From Mesocentrotus franciscanus (taxonomy: Eukaryota > Echinodermata > Echinoidea > Camarodonta > Strongylocentrotidae): a DNA stretch of 64,000 nt. How positions within the stretch are numbered: the stretch's first letter is position 1; each line of letters begins with the position of its first letter. A model generated the notes under the pieces. That model was not told the DNA's origin and did not search any database. It saw nothing but the letters and a program-made list of their open reading frames with translations. The DNA lies in the NCBI GenBank assembly GCA_037976565.1, contig CP137675.1:25746831-25810830 (forward strand), given 5' to 3'. The translations under genes were made by a program, and so were the position numbers. Of the stretch, positions 21,880-35,410 are shown piece after piece.

Positions 21880-24400
21880 TTATATTTATTATCATTGGTG
21901 TTGTTGCTATAATAGTTAATATTGTAATTATTATCATTATTATTGTTTTTATTGTTATTATTCTTGTAATTATTTGTATGATTCTTCTCCTTTTCATAAT
22001 TATATTTTGCAATACGTCATGTGCCCAGGATTTATTGCTTTAATGCATCCAAGATGTCTACCAAATCTTTCAATTCGTTGATGAAATATTATCAAGAGAA
22101 AATAAGAAACATTAGAATACATATTTTAAATAAAGATAAAATATTAAGAAGAAATAGGTAGATACATGCATTCACGACAATAGACAATATGTCATAAATT
22201 ATTGTCTTTGAGTTTTACTTGGTTATTTGGAACTGGATGATTAACATGGACAAAATGAGATTGTTTACAATTTGATGAATTAAAAAAAAGGTTGTATAAT
22301 TTCAAATGACTACTTTCTGTTTTCCATGGCCCTCTGGTATAATAGTTTGTCTGGTTGCCATAATTTGGGTGATGGAGGTTAGCGCTGGGCTGTTGTAATG
22401 AATACCAATCAAGAAATATCGGACTTTTTTAGGGAATATTATGATTTTCAACACCATGAAGCAAATAGTAAGCATCTACAAACTTCAAATGCCTGTTTGA
22501 TTATGATTAAAATTTGAGTCATTTCAAGTAACACATAAGACCGTTGTCATGAAAACGGAATGTCAAAGATGTTATTTTTTAACCACGTCCCTCCAAAAAA
22601 TGAAAATAAATGAACCTAATCAATACAAGGAAACATTAGAATATATATTTTAAAAAATAATAGGAAAAGAACTAGGTAGAGAATACAATCATGACAATAG
22701 ACAGCGGTAATAAATTAATGTCATTAAGTTTACCCTTATTTGCATCTGGCTCGAGTTTTGCTTGGTTATTTGGTACTGGAGGATTAACATGGACAAAATG
22801 TTTCCATGATCGCATTATCTCTTATTCATTCTAGTTCCAATGTTTTCTGACTGTTTTCAAGACAATATCATGTTTGTCGATTATAGGTCTATGTAGCTTG
22901 ACGTCTCATGTTATTTCTTAGGGAAAAGCAAACTAAATAACTATTGTTGAATTTTAGCGACAATCGTTCGCCATTGCTACTCTTTAATGTTGCTATGACG
23001 TGCAGTAACAAATTGAAATTTCAGGACTCACGAAAAATTCGTTTAACAGTTGATTGCGCTTGGTTTAGCCCACTGTTTGCAGGAATTAGCTGAGAGAGAT
23101 AGACGTGAACATTCTCACCATTAACGGCGGAATATTATTTTTTTCTTCACCGCCTTTACAATGCTATTTGAATGGGAACAAATCTAATGTTAGGCTCCAT
23201 TGGAGAAGTTTACATTGTTGTTAAGAAATGTAAGTTGATTCCTCTCGGTTCATTCTATTGTTCGGACTATTAAGCTGAGAGAGATAGAGGTTGACATTCT
23301 CATGACTCATGACTAACGACCTTGCATTATTATTCTTATTTGTTCATCGTCTCTACAATGCTATTTGAACAATATTTGAAGATAATAAACGGCTATTTGG
23401 TACTATTTGTTATGTAGCGTCACATTAGAATAACATGGCAGATGAATGATCATGAGCACCGGGTTTAATAATTTAACGAAACCTGAATTTGAACCCGGGC
23501 TATGCTCTCTCTCTATCTCTCTCTCTTGTCATTGCCTTCCTTTTCCCTCGTTTATACTTCCTTCTTACCACGGAGTATGTAATGTGTATGTGTATGCCTC
23601 AATCATAGAGAATGTAATCACTAATATCGCTGAAATAATTATTCTTCTCCTTCCCCTTCTTCATCATCTCCCATTTCCTTGTAGTATTTGTTGTAGTAGT
23701 AATATCAGCAGTATCATAATAATCATTATTATCATTATTATATTTATTATCATTGGTGTTGTTGCTATAATAGTTAATATTGTAATTATTATCATTATTA
23801 TTGTTGTTATTGTTATTATCCTTATAATTATTTTTGTGCTTCTTCTCCTTATCATAATTATCTTTTGCAATACGTCATGTGCCCAGGATTTATTGCTATA
23901 ATGCATCCAAGATGTCTACCAAATCTTTCAATTCGTTGCTGAAATATTATTAAGAGAAAATAAGAAACATTAGAATATATGTTTTAAATTAAGATAAAAT
24001 ATTAAGAAGAAATAAGTAGATACATTCAGTCATGACAATAGACAATATGTCATAACTTATTGTCTTTGAGCTTACCCTTATTTGCATCTGGCTCGAGTTT
24101 TACTTGGTTATTTGGAACTGGATGATTAACATAGACAAAATGAGATTGTTTACAATTTGATGAATTAAAAAAAAGTTGTATAATTTCAAATGATTACTTT
24201 CTGTTTTTATGAACCTCAGGTATATTGATTTGTCTGGTTGCCATAAGGTGGGTGATGGACGTGAGTGATGGGTTATTATAATGAAAACTTATAATGAAAA
24301 ATATTATGATTTTCAACAACATGAAGCAAATAGTAAGCATCTACAAACTTAAGATGCCTGTTTGATTATGATTAAAATTTGAGTCATTTCAAGTAAAAAA
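21880..24400. repeat. Long dispersed duplications, 620-bp unit
   Basis: About 21880-22515 and 23735-24400 are close copies (shared ACGTCATGTGCCCAGGATTT, AATGCATCCAAGATGTCTAC, GGAACTGGATGATTAACAT). 22605-22800 is a third, partial copy. A diverged duplication at 22940-23180 and 23220-23370 shares GCTGAGAGAGATAGA and ACAATGCTATTTGAA. (ATT)n-rich sequence at 23690-23860 creates long but meaningless reading frames. Confidence 0.85.
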
Positions 24401-26009
24401 ATATTTTTTAGTATTTATAATAAAACAATTTATTTAAATAAAATCCAGATTGGGATTATCGTATGATATACAGGACATAATAAAAGTAAAATCAAAACGG
24501 GTGCAAATGCACAATCAAACATTTAGACAAATTACTGTAAACTGTAAGCACTCGAAGTACAGAAAAAGAGGGAGATACAATATACGTCTCTCACCTCAGT
24601 TTTCCTACGTTATAGTTCTACCAATGATTTTACACCTTTATTGCCTTTCCTACAGGTGTACACATGAAGGGTTACACTAAACTCAGTATTACAAAGGTGC
24701 AATGCGTTACAAGTATGTCCATAGTGAAATATTGTGAAGATGCTTAGACATACTAAAATATGATTCATATAATGAATAATCTTAAGTAAAGATCAGTATA
24801 GATATGAAAATTTCTGACTTATAAAAGACCGATTAAGCTATATTTAAAACAAATTAATACAATCTCATTATTCCCTTTTCATCCCGCTCTCTCTCTCTCT
24901 CTGCTCCATAGTTTTCTATCATTTTTTTTATTTACTAAAGGGAAAGTCCACCCCGATATTAAGTTGATTTTAATAAAAGCAGAAACAACATATTGGTGAA
25001 TGTTTGGTGGGAATCCGTTAAAGATAAGAAAGCTACTTTCAAATTTGAAATCGATCAAACGGAAATTGGCAAATATGTGGCGTCATTTGCGAGGAGCTCT
25101 TCTGTTTGTTTTTTACTAAAATTTAATAAATTTCTATTTTCTCAGACGAAAATATTTAATTATTCCTGTGGTCTAGATGTGTTGTCTTTCTCTCTTTCCT
25201 TATATATTTCTATGTTGTCTCCTTACTTCTCTTTTTGTGTTCATTTATGGATTTTTTTCTTCTTTTACTGCCTTCATCTTTTATTTCTCCATATGTATAT
25301 TTTTGTTTTCTCTTTCTTTCTTTCCTTTTATATTTTCAATATTTTCTCTGAATTCTCTATTTCTCTTTCCTTATGTATTTCTTTGTTTCGCCCGTTTTTT
25401 AATCTTTATGTCTTTTCTAATGTATTTCTTTATTTTTCCTTCTTTCATCTTCTCTCTTTCCTATTATATATTTATTTGTTTTCCCTTTCCCTTTCTATTC
25501 TTCCTTTTCTATTGCCTTGTTTTTCTATATTTCCTTATGTATTTATTTGATTTTCTTTTCCTTTGAGCTTCTCTTTTATTATTTCCGTTTTGTAAAATAA
25601 TAATGAGCATGCGATATAGGCTGTTCATAAAGTCTTTGACACTTAATCTAGACAGACAAAGTGCATATTTTCAAAAAACTTTAATCATCAATTCCCTCAT
25701 AATGAAAATCAAACCATGCACAGTTAATCTTTACTAACTGTGTATTTAGGCATCAGTAAAAATTAGTGTACTAAATCAATATGATGAGGGTTTATTTTTC
25801 TTCAATTTTCTGAACATTGGTCAGTGTAACAAAATTATTCCAACTTTACGGTATCAGTGTATGAAAATACGCTATAATTTTGTTTAATACATTCATTCGT
25901 ATTACTGTTAGGTTGTTCGCTCGTTTTATTCTGTACAACGCAAGTGAACGACAATGTTTGGAAAGGTTGTACTCAATTTTTTCAATTCATAGTAATCGAC
26001 GTCTTGGCA
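24401..26009. other. No gene; pyrimidine-rich low-complexity tract
   Basis: 25150-25570 is a T/C-rich imperfect repeat (TCTCTTTCCTTATGTATTTC) that yields hydrophobic spurious reading frames. AAGGGAAAGTCCACCCCGAT at about 24939 resembles one end of a TTAA MITE without a visible partner. (TC)n lies at 24887-24902. Confidence 0.6.
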
Positions 26010-26138
26010 ATAAAAACAATCATAATTTGGTAATATTTACCTCTCAGCCAGCGCGTGACCTTGTCTGTCTATTAAATGGACAGACAAGGTCACGCGCTGG
26101 CTGAGAGGTAAATATTACCAAATTGTGATTGTTTTTAT
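26010..26138. repeat. Near-perfect palindrome, 60-bp arms and 9-bp loop
   Basis: The left arm 26010-26069 and right arm 26079-26138 are complementary with at most a couple of mismatches; the innermost part is GGTCACGCGCTGG on the right. The loop is TATTAAATG. Nothing is encoded. It may be the end-to-end remnant of a foldback element or of an inverted duplication. Confidence 0.93.
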
Positions 26139-26172
26139 GATATCTGTAAAGAATTTTGCTAAACTTGCTTAA

Positions 26173-26698
26173 AGATACTATGTCCATTTTGCAGCCAACA
26201 TCAAATTCTGTAGAACTTTGCAGGAATTATGAATATGTCATGTATGTCCTATCTGTGAAATTTAAACGTTAGCAGTGTCCTAATATTCAAATTATGCAAG
26301 GAAACCCGTTTACTTGCTAGACTTCACTGTCAGACACTATTGAGTGACTGACTGGCCTTTTCATCTTTGGTAATAACATACATAAAATGAGCTGTAAAGG
26401 GTACATGAGCATTTGTCTACATCAATAACCCACTTCTTGTAATGGCCAAAATTAAACTGATTGAATCTTTGCGCAGCATAAAACGTACGACCATTCGGTA
26501 CAATGGTCTGAAAAATCAGACTATTACTTACTGGCTCTATAGCTCCTAAGTCGATTCGACAACTAATAGTCGTTATTTTCCCACTTAAAGACATTTTCAA
26601 GCCCCCTTTTTTAGGGAAGTTCTAAATTAGTATTGTCTTTCAAATGCCTTTGGAATTTAACCTTTTCATTTTTGGCCTGCAAATGGGACATAGTACCT
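26173..26698. mobile_element. TTAA MITE family 2, copy 2
   Basis: Flanked by TTAA at 26169-26172 and 26699-26702. It has the same orientation and nearly the same sequence as 21275-21798, so both were spread from a common source not long ago on the scale of this window. Confidence 0.92.
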
Positions 26699-26702
26699 TT
26701 AA

Positions 26703-28020
26703 TATATGAATAAAATGGAGAATTTAAGGTGAAAACAAACTTCAAACGAAAGGAATTGACCAACGCTATTACAGTCGGTTTTCAGCTCAATTATTGTTTA
26801 AAACTTCAGTAATATTTGCTTATAAATTATGCAGAAGTTGTGTCAATTATATACTGCATCAATGTGTTTAAAATTGTTTGAAAAGTTGTATAATTACAAT
26901 TTCATAAACATGTGTCATTCTCAGCTTGTAAGTTAAACAATGGTTCAGTTAAAAGCCAGTGTTGATTAATAGAGATTAGATATATCAAAACAAAATCCGT
27001 CAAAAGTTGAAATATAAGTATAATCTATTACAGATAATGCATCTATAATTTGACAATAAATATGACAAAGCAAGTCATTGTATAACAATTGCATTGTTCA
27101 AGAGAGAAGAAAAATGCTTGTAAAACCGGTCATTGAATTTGTTATCCTGCTCTCATTTTATGAGGGAAGAGTGTTATGTATCGAGTTGTGTTATGACATC
27201 GTCGTATTGAGCATAGAAGAGCTACTTATCAATTACACTCAGCACTCCAGTCACCGAGTGACTGGCCAAAATGAGAGGGGAAAATGTCTACAAAGATCTC
27301 GAGCACCTTTTCGGCTCAAAATTTTGACACCAAAAGCATGGTGATTAGACATTTAACTTAAAATTTATCTTTAAAACTTGATTTAAACACACCAAACACG
27401 TCCTCAATACAATAATACAGTGACGTATATGCATCTATAGGCCTACAGTTAATACACATATGGGCAAAAATGTCGTTTTTGTGGAATAACTTTGAATAAC
27501 TTTGGGTTGCTATAACTTTTCATTGAAATCAGATATTAGCCTCTTATGTGCACAGAATATTTTCCTTGTACATGCATGGGCAAATTCCTGAAATTTACGG
27601 GAAAAAAGGCACCTTTCTGATTTTGATATAATTATGGAAAATAACGTTTTTTGATCAAATTCAATATTTCGAAAAAAAAATCACAAAAATCATGTTTTTT
27701 ACTTAAATGTGTGATGTTAATTAATCCGAATTCCGTTGAAATTGGTATCAAAATGTATGGATAATTTAATTTTCTTTCACATGACACTAAACGCATGGTT
27801 TAATTTTACTATTGTTTTATTATTTTAATATTATTTACAATAGTACTATTTTTCGTCAAAAAGGCCGCTTTTTGAAGGACGGGGCCGATTTAGGGGTGTT
27901 TGCTACAAATAATTACAAAAACACCTCTGAATATTGTGTATTATGATAAAATCTTTCGAATAAACAAGGTGTGCTTAGTTTGTGTGGTAGTGGCAATTGA
28001 GCAACTCAAAAACTAAGCAT
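26703..28020. other. No recognisable feature
   Basis: AT-rich sequence with short reading frames only. Confidence 0.5.
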
Positions 28021-28025
28021 GGTAT

Positions 28026-28330
28026 TTGACTTTGGCCCTCCGCTTATATAGACCGGTCTCTCTGACCTCAGTTGTTATGAAATGTTTTGAGAGATTATTA
28101 ATGCAACACCTTCTTCCTTCTGTATCAAGCCTAATTGAAAAATTACAGTTTGCGTACCAACCTAAGAAATCTGTCAATGATGCGGTGCTTACATTAGTAC
28201 ACGTGATTGCACAGCACACTGATAAACTAGGTCAATATGCAAGGGTGTCTTTTATTGATTTCTCTTCTGCATTTAACACAATACAGGTACATGTCATGAT
28301 AGACAAATTAAAAGAGAACTATATATGTAA
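28026..28330 (+). pseudogene. Non-LTR reverse transcriptase fragment
   Basis: Reads RPVSLTSVVMKCFERLLMQH, LQFAYQPKKSVNDAVLTLVH and VSFIDFSSAFNTIQVHVM, which are RT fingers and the first palm motif of a CR1/Rex-like LINE. It keeps the first catalytic Asp (FIDFSSAF) but ends before the xADD box. Only about 100 codons remain. Confidence 0.82.
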
Positions 28331-28713
28331 AGCCGTCTATGAGTTATGCATGAATTTGCATTTGTTTGTAAATTTTAATTTTGAATTCACTATCTGAAGA
28401 AAAAAATGGAAAGCGGTCACAGCTAGTGAAGCAGTGAAATCTCAAGGATTTTTATTTCAATTGTTTTAACTATTATTCATATATTTATATATATATATAT
28501 ATATACTCACAATTCTAATATTAATATTATTTTTGTTATCATTATTATTATCATTATTATCACCATAACTGTTATCATCGTTCATAAAGTTAAAGTAACA
28601 TAATCTGAGCAAAATGTCTTGCACATCCCTATGTACCCCCCCCCCCTCCCTAGACCCATCACTGAAAGTCGTTCACCACCCTAGGATTTCATGTTACTTG
28701 ATTACAAGTATTC
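28331..28713. other. No gene; simple repeats
   Basis: (TA)n at 28490-28506 and ATT-rich sequence at 28515-28570; otherwise nothing supported. Confidence 0.5.
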
Positions 28714-29029
28714 CTGGGGGGTGTTTCACAAAGATCCTAAGTCGAACTTAACTCTAAGTTGGACTTCAAAATTATGGACAGCCATTTGTAGCCTTAAAAT
28801 AAAATATATTCAAAAGCGAAAATTCAAGTATTTTAGACTTTTTATAAATTCCACATCAAGAACATGAAATCTCCTTGATAATTGAAAAGATGAATAATTT
28901 GAATCAACATTTTATGCCTTTTAAAATAACTTTAAAGAAATATTTTCATAGATGCTAACGGCTTTCCATAACTTTTAAGTCCAACTTAGAGATAAGTTCA
29001 ACTTAGGATCTTTGTGAAACACCCCCCTG
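28714..29029. mobile_element. Hairpin MITE with GGGGGGTGTTTCAC ends, copy 1
   Basis: A 316-bp element whose ends are long inverted repeats (CTGGGGGGTGTTTCACAAAG on the left; TTTGTGAAACACCCCCC on the right), continuing through AAGTTGGACTT and AAGTCCAACTT. A close relative is at 54590-54906. Target duplication not clear. Superfamily unknown. Confidence 0.88.
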
Positions 29030-29911
29030 AAGAAACATCACTCACAATCAAAAGCATGTTAAATTCATATATTCCTTTTAAAAGATCCTTTAATTGTGCA
29101 AAGTTGTACATCCAGAAGTATAATCAAAGCAATAGTCCTATAAGCAAGATTTAGACCCTGAACACCCATAAATTTATATCAAATACAGATATGATTGTGC
29201 TGTAATTTTCCTTTGCGAAAAACACAAATACAAAAAACAACAATAAAAACCAGAAAATAAAAACAAATCTAAAAGGAACGAAACACTGTCAACATACAGC
29301 TTTGAGATGTTATCAGTCTGTCAGTATTGAAGATAAAATATATACAATTCACCGAGTGGTAACAAGTGTTTGTTCTATTATTTTTAACATTATTGTATGT
29401 GTACAAAAATTACATTCTTAATGAGAAAAAAATTAAATATTTCAAAGTTTCTTAGAGACAAGACATAAATGCAGCTGCCAAACATTTTATAATTAATTCG
29501 CCTTACACTTACAGTACATAATTTCAGTATTATGGATATAATCAATAAAAGTTCAATATATAACAAATTTATATTCACACTGAAGCTTTTTTTTTAATCG
29601 CAATCTACCATTTTCTCTTTTCTTTGCACTTTAGAGGTACAATAAATTTATTGTCCCATGAAACGAAGTAAAGAAAAATTGCAAATTAGGATTACAGACA
29701 GACAAAACAAAACAAAAACAGTTTTATTATGGAGAAAAATAAGGTGTCAGGAAAAGTTCTTTCTCCTTTTGACATCCTGTGTATGATATAATATACAAAA
29801 TTTAATATTATTTTTTGAGACACACATGCAAACTAGAAAATAATTTGTTTTTATTACATTTATTTCACAGATATAGTTAAAAAGACAATTTTAATTTAGA
29901 ATAATCTAATA
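29030..29911. other. No recognisable feature
   Basis: AT-rich, no credible exon or repeat boundary found, up to the hAT target duplication. Confidence 0.45.
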
Positions 29912-30614
29912 CAGCATTTTTCAACCTTTTTAGTCACAGCACCCTTTTAAGAAATAAAAGTTTTGCCTCACTCCAAATCCAACATTCATTTACAGAATAT
30001 TCATTTTGTATCACTCTGACACTTGTCACATGCCACATACACATGAGGAGATTTGTTTCTAAATTTTGGGAGCAAGCGGTGTGAGCGAGCAAAAATATAA
30101 TGACACTTCTAATATGATTTAAAAATTATTTTATAATCAACACAAAAGATAAAATAATGAATTAAGTGAGCGGGTACCTTGCTGCCAATACATGAATACA
30201 AAAATCACTATGTGCGGTCAATTTGATGTATGAATATGAGGATATCCAGGCATCTCATTGCCCAGGATTATCCTGTTTCTAAATATTGCGAGACAGTTCA
30301 TATTTGGGCACCTCACTGTTGAATAGAAGGCTATTCGGGCACCTCATTGCTAAAATATGGAGGTACTCAGGCACTTCAATGCCAGAAATCATCATGTTTA
30401 AAGGCTGGGAGCAAGCGAGTGAGGAAGAAAGACACTTTATTTCCTCGTGAAATTACATACTTTAGCGGTTTCTAATATTTGGTTTTCACAAAATAGAGGT
30501 TACGGTATTCCAAAATATATATATTTTTGTAATATTACTAAAGTCATCTCTGGGCACCCTGGTGATGTCTTGCAGCACCCCAGTGTGTAGCTGCACCAAT
30601 GTTGAAAAACGCTG
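29912..30614. mobile_element. hAT nonautonomous element, perfect 8-bp duplication
   Basis: ATCTAATA at 29904-29911 is repeated exactly at 30615-30622. The ends are inverted repeats: CAGCATTTTTCAACC on the left, GTTGAAAAACGCTG on the right. Such CAG.G.TTTTCAACC ends are common in Charlie-like hAT elements. The interior repeats TCAGGCACTTCAATGCC-type phrases (30240-30390) and encodes no transposase. Confidence 0.92.
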
Positions 30615-33104
30615 ATCTAATAAATGAACTAAACTAGATAGACAGACGAAGGATTTTACAAAAACAAAGCATATATAATTATCCCACTTTTCGTGATCAT
30701 CTGTTAATGGTATTGCCAGAAAAAAGAACAATTCTAAATCACTGCCATGTTCAAGTATCATACATAATATTTACAATCTATTTAAATCGCATATCTTGAC
30801 TACAATATATTATATAAAGAGCAATATTACCCTCCCATTGTAAACATTATATGCACTTACATTTGATGGTATATTAAACCTTTTAAAAGTACGCACATAC
30901 ATGTACATATACCTCGATCAGCATACAATTGATGTCAGATGTGTACATCAAGAAATGCGACATGGCCATTAAGCCACTACCCGAGTCACACGGCCAAGCC
31001 CTGGTAATGTCACTTCACGCTCAAACATGTAGCACATGATCATAAGCAAAGTTGAAAATTACCCCTTATTTTGTACAATTTGAACAACATACTACCAAAA
31101 ATATTACCCCTTTAATCTATTTTAACGTTACCTTGAAAACGTACAAAATAGGCTTGAAACATAATCCTATTTTGGGCTTATCAAGTACATTTTCACAAAA
31201 AGTACAATATTTTTGATGAACATTCGCTCTTACATTTTTGCAAACATCGTGAAAATATAACCGTTGTATATATTCATGAAATGTTGTGCGCTTTTAAAAA
31301 GGTTACACACCTTTTTTCAAACACAAAATGTATACAATGTCAATATGAAGCGACCCCACCAGGGACAAACCAACTTACTTTACATCAATTACATATTGAC
31401 AAAATCTGCCCCACTCGGTCTGATGGTGGTCTCGTTTGTGTGACTAGGATATATACCGGTACCGTACATGTATTTATACGCACCTCTGTTAAGGCTTGTT
31501 CAGATATGACATGGCAAAACCACAACGTTTTTTTTTTATAATGACGTAAAGTGTAATGCACTTCACATTTCTTTATTATGTAACACAGAGCAAAGTGAAA
31601 ATGCACAAATCCTCTATTGCGTGCAGTCGCCATTCATCATGCTCATTTTACACGTTAAAAAAAAAGAAACCGCATATTTTTTTTTTGGCGACGGTTTACC
31701 CGCCATATCTGAATCATCCTTTATACATAGAAATGATGAAATTAAATATAAAATGAAAGAGTGTACATGTAGTTGAAACTGGTATTAAGCACTGCAATAT
31801 AAATGCTGTATATACATGCTTGCAAGACACTTCCGAGTATTAAAGTATAGTAGAGAATTATATACATCCACGGGCTTGAATGCTTTTTAGATTGAGTATC
31901 TTCACGGTGGCACTCAGTACTTGTATCTGGGACCATTCAAGTTGATTCTAATCATCTCATCATCTTATTCTTACATGTACTTCGCATGTCTTCATTATTT
32001 TGTTGGGGTGTGGCAAAAATCCCGAAAGAAACGGAATCACTACAATCAACATAGTGATAAGACCAAAATGATGTCACACTGAAGTAAAATTGATTTCTCA
32101 ATTCACTTTGTGATTTACAGAATTACAGTAATCTTTATGGAAGAAGTGGTTAACTCTTGGCATCCCACTATTCCGTCTTTGTGAAAAAGGGCCAGAATCT
32201 TCTGACATACAACATGTAATTTCTTTCGTTGTATTTGAGCCTTCTTTGATATATGGCTCTTAGCAATTCATTCATACTGCCACAATGTATGTCCCTATGT
32301 TCCCTACACAAGTACACACAACATACAGTAATACTCTGCCTTTAAAAAAAGTGGCAAAAAATTATGTGCAAGTATATGTTATGAGGCAAGAGATAATGTT
32401 ATGGGGGCAAGACAAAAATAACGGTGGGTATATATAGACCCCCATTCATACCAATCGATTTGTATTTTAATTTACTTACATGTACATGCAGTAGTACATA
32501 CAGTGTAGATATGTGACATTCATGTATGTACTACACATCTCTTTTACAATTCACAGAAATTTTACCTCTCATTACGTGCCTGTGTGAATGGATCTTCCTA
32601 CGCATATCATATGTACAAATCTCAAATATTCATATCCTATTTGATGGCCTGGAAGGGGATAACAGAATATATTGCCTGCAAAATTAGTCACTAGATATGG
32701 CAATGAGTCGAAGATGAGGGCAATATTTTCAATATTCCCTGAAAGTAGAGCCAGCAAATAGTATTAATATTCATATCCGGTACCTGCTTATCTTGTAGCC
32801 ATCACAAACATGTCTGTTTGCCTGTGGGTCCCCTCTGGTTTCATGTTCTTCACATCAGGCATCTAATCTGAGCTGAACAATCATGGCGCAATTTTTTACT
32901 GCGTGTATCCATTGTTTAACCCTTTGGCGACAATCGTTCCACATTTTGTGGTCTGCCCCAATAAATTTTATTCCAAGACCTAAAAAAATATGCCAGTTGC
33001 ACGAATAGAAGAGGCAAAAATTTCTGCACACACTGTATCTATTTTAGTGTCATGACTATATTGTGTTTGATGCCAGGAATTTTTAAAAGGAAAATAAGCT
33101 TTAA

Positions 33105-33297
33105 AGCTCCACTGCACTACTTGTACATGTAGCTACTTGCTCCTCTATATAGAAAACAATGCCTAAGTGGTGCCTGTTGGTCCCCCATGATCTTCTTTTT
33201 CTTATGTTAATTGACAGCTGAGTTGATGAGATAACCACCCGTCAGTGACCACGCTAATCCCTCTAATCCCTCCTGGCCAAACTAGTACAGAGGGGCT
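33105..33297. mobile_element. Short TTAA MITE, family 3
   Basis: A 193-bp segment with TTAA at 33101-33104 and 33298-33301. Ends: AGCTCCACTGCACTACTTGT on the left; ACTAGTACAGAGGGGCT on the right. The inverted repeat is imperfect, so the call is less certain than for the larger TTAA elements. Confidence 0.7.
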
Positions 33298-34931
33298 TTA
33301 AGATCCTAAAGTTGGCAACACATTTAGAGATTAAAAATCATTGTTTTTCTATCAAAATCGGCAATTTTGTCAACTCTGTGACAACATTCATGCTCATGTA
33401 TATTGTTTTCAGAGACATTACATTATATTTTAACAATGTAGCAATAAAAGATAAATACCTGTACATGACCGTTTCCAATATGTGATCAATGTACCCCTAA
33501 AAAAAAATCCTTTCCTGAAATGGTTAAGCTTCTCCATACACAGTATGCATGCGTTACTGCGCACATACAGTAATCCATTTTGTTTAACTGTGTGCAACGG
33601 GAAAAAAACTACGATGTATGATAATGTATAGGGGGGAAAAATGGATTATATCTATCGTGTTTGTTGTTCACACTGTAAATGTAACGGTTTACAAGAAAAG
33701 GGAGATACAAGATAATGGTCTTTATTGGTAGGTGATCTTTATATGCAAGTATCCTTTAACACATGTATCAATGACAAGCATCGTTTCTAGGGATACAAGA
33801 AATGTGGTCTTCATAGACAGGTGGTCTATCTATACAAGTGGTCACTAAAGTAAGTTTCACTGCATAATGTGCATTTTCAAGAAGTGAAGGGATTCAAGTT
33901 ACCATACATATATATCCAAATTACAAGACAATGAATAACAAGGCTTTGCCCCTCTTGTCACAGATCATACCATTCAATCTTTCAATATAAAAATTACATA
34001 TGTTACATATTAAGTAGCAATAATACACCTTTGGAGTAATTCCATATTTGGTCTGATCAGAGCCAGGAGGGCATAACCTCAGACCTGTAGGTAATGAGTT
34101 AACACCCTTCTGGCTCTTAAACAGGTGATTTCCAGACGGGATACCTTGTAATGGTATCAATCACCGACACCACAAATAAGAAGTTTGGTATTCCTCCCAA
34201 TGATTATGATGAATGTAAGAAAGACAAACTTTTCAGTCTTCAGGAGTTAGCATATGATAAGAAGGACCATTCAGATACTCAGACCCTAATATCGAATGGC
34301 AAAATGTTAGGACACTCCATCCTAGGCATTAACCTGTATTACATGTACAGTTAACAACTGAATTATTCATACTTCTTCTGGTAAATTTAATGCTTTTTGT
34401 GTTTTTCCTAACTCAAGAATGAAAGGTTAAGAGTGGTTGAATTTAGAGCCTTTCTTGAATACTCTTAGATGTAAACTTTAACATACGTAAATTGGGACAA
34501 ATCAATATTTCACACTCCAATATTTTATAAAACTTGGTAAGGGCATGACAAATTTAGTTGTTAACTGTACATGTGTATGCGCAGACAAAATGCCTCAGCA
34601 GTTTGCATACTAAACCTTTTATTTTCACATTTAAAAAAAAACAAAAAAAAACAGATTAATACAGCACTAGTATGCATACAAAGAATTAAGTATTCAAAGA
34701 AACACTTTCATTTACATTTGACTGCATTAGTGAATTGTAATGACTTGACTGCATTAGTGAATTGTAATGAGTTGACTGGTAAACTCGCCACAGAATATTT
34801 TGACGCTTCTGCAACACAGTGCTTACTAACACTCTGGAGAACTGGCAGCTGGGCAGGTATCCTTACCTCCATTAGTGCAATTCTGTGAGAAAAACATAAC
34901 AAAGCTTTCCTTATGAAATACATGTACGTGT

Positions 34932-35410
34932 ATGTAATGAATGCTTATGAGTTCAATAGTGCGAATATTTTCATGAGTTGAAAGACTAACATTCTATTCA
35001 ACGAGGCGTCAGCCGAGTTGAATAGAATTAGCGTCATCTTTCAACGAATAAAAATATTTGCACTATTGAACGAATGAAAAACATTCATTATTTGTTTTAT
35101 ACAACATCTTTCAACAAATTATGCTTTGCTCCTTTATATTAAAGATAAATTAAAGTTGGAGTCAGGCCTTCTCGATTACATTCAGATTGCCTTCGCGTCA
35201 GATGCGTGCAGAGCACAATGGGATACATGCAGGGCAGAGAGTGTGTGTGTGTGCATTGTACGCAGTCTGCATATAACCAAAAATGCACGCTCATTGAATA
35301 GTACCACGGCGAATATAACCAAAAATGCACGGTCGTGCAATAGTATTATTTATTGAATATCACGTGACCAACAATCCTCCAATCAAATGACAAGGATTTA
35401 CTTAGGTGTT
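34932..35410. repeat. Interspersed repeat with AATGAATG/CATTCATT hairpin, copy 1
   Basis: Shares long stretches with 37936-38304: TAATGAATGCTTATGAGTTC, GAATGAAAAACATTCATTAT, GTTGGAGTCAGGCCTTCT and CCAACAATCCTCCAATCAAA. The ends contain TTATACAAC and GTTGTATAA words, suggesting a TIR element. Noncoding. Confidence 0.8.

Noticed and set aside
23446..23906. Ile-rich frames on both strands
   Set aside because: Caused by ATT/ATC simple repeats.
25150..25570. Two overlapping frames of 129-185 codons rich in Phe, Leu and Ser
   Set aside because: Pyrimidine-rich low-complexity DNA; the protein has no pattern beyond T/C codons.
31742..31936. Hydrophobic minus-strand frame as a possible transmembrane exon of the sema gene
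   Set aside because: No polypyrimidine tract or convincing acceptor before it, no donor phase check possible, and composition like random AT-rich DNA.
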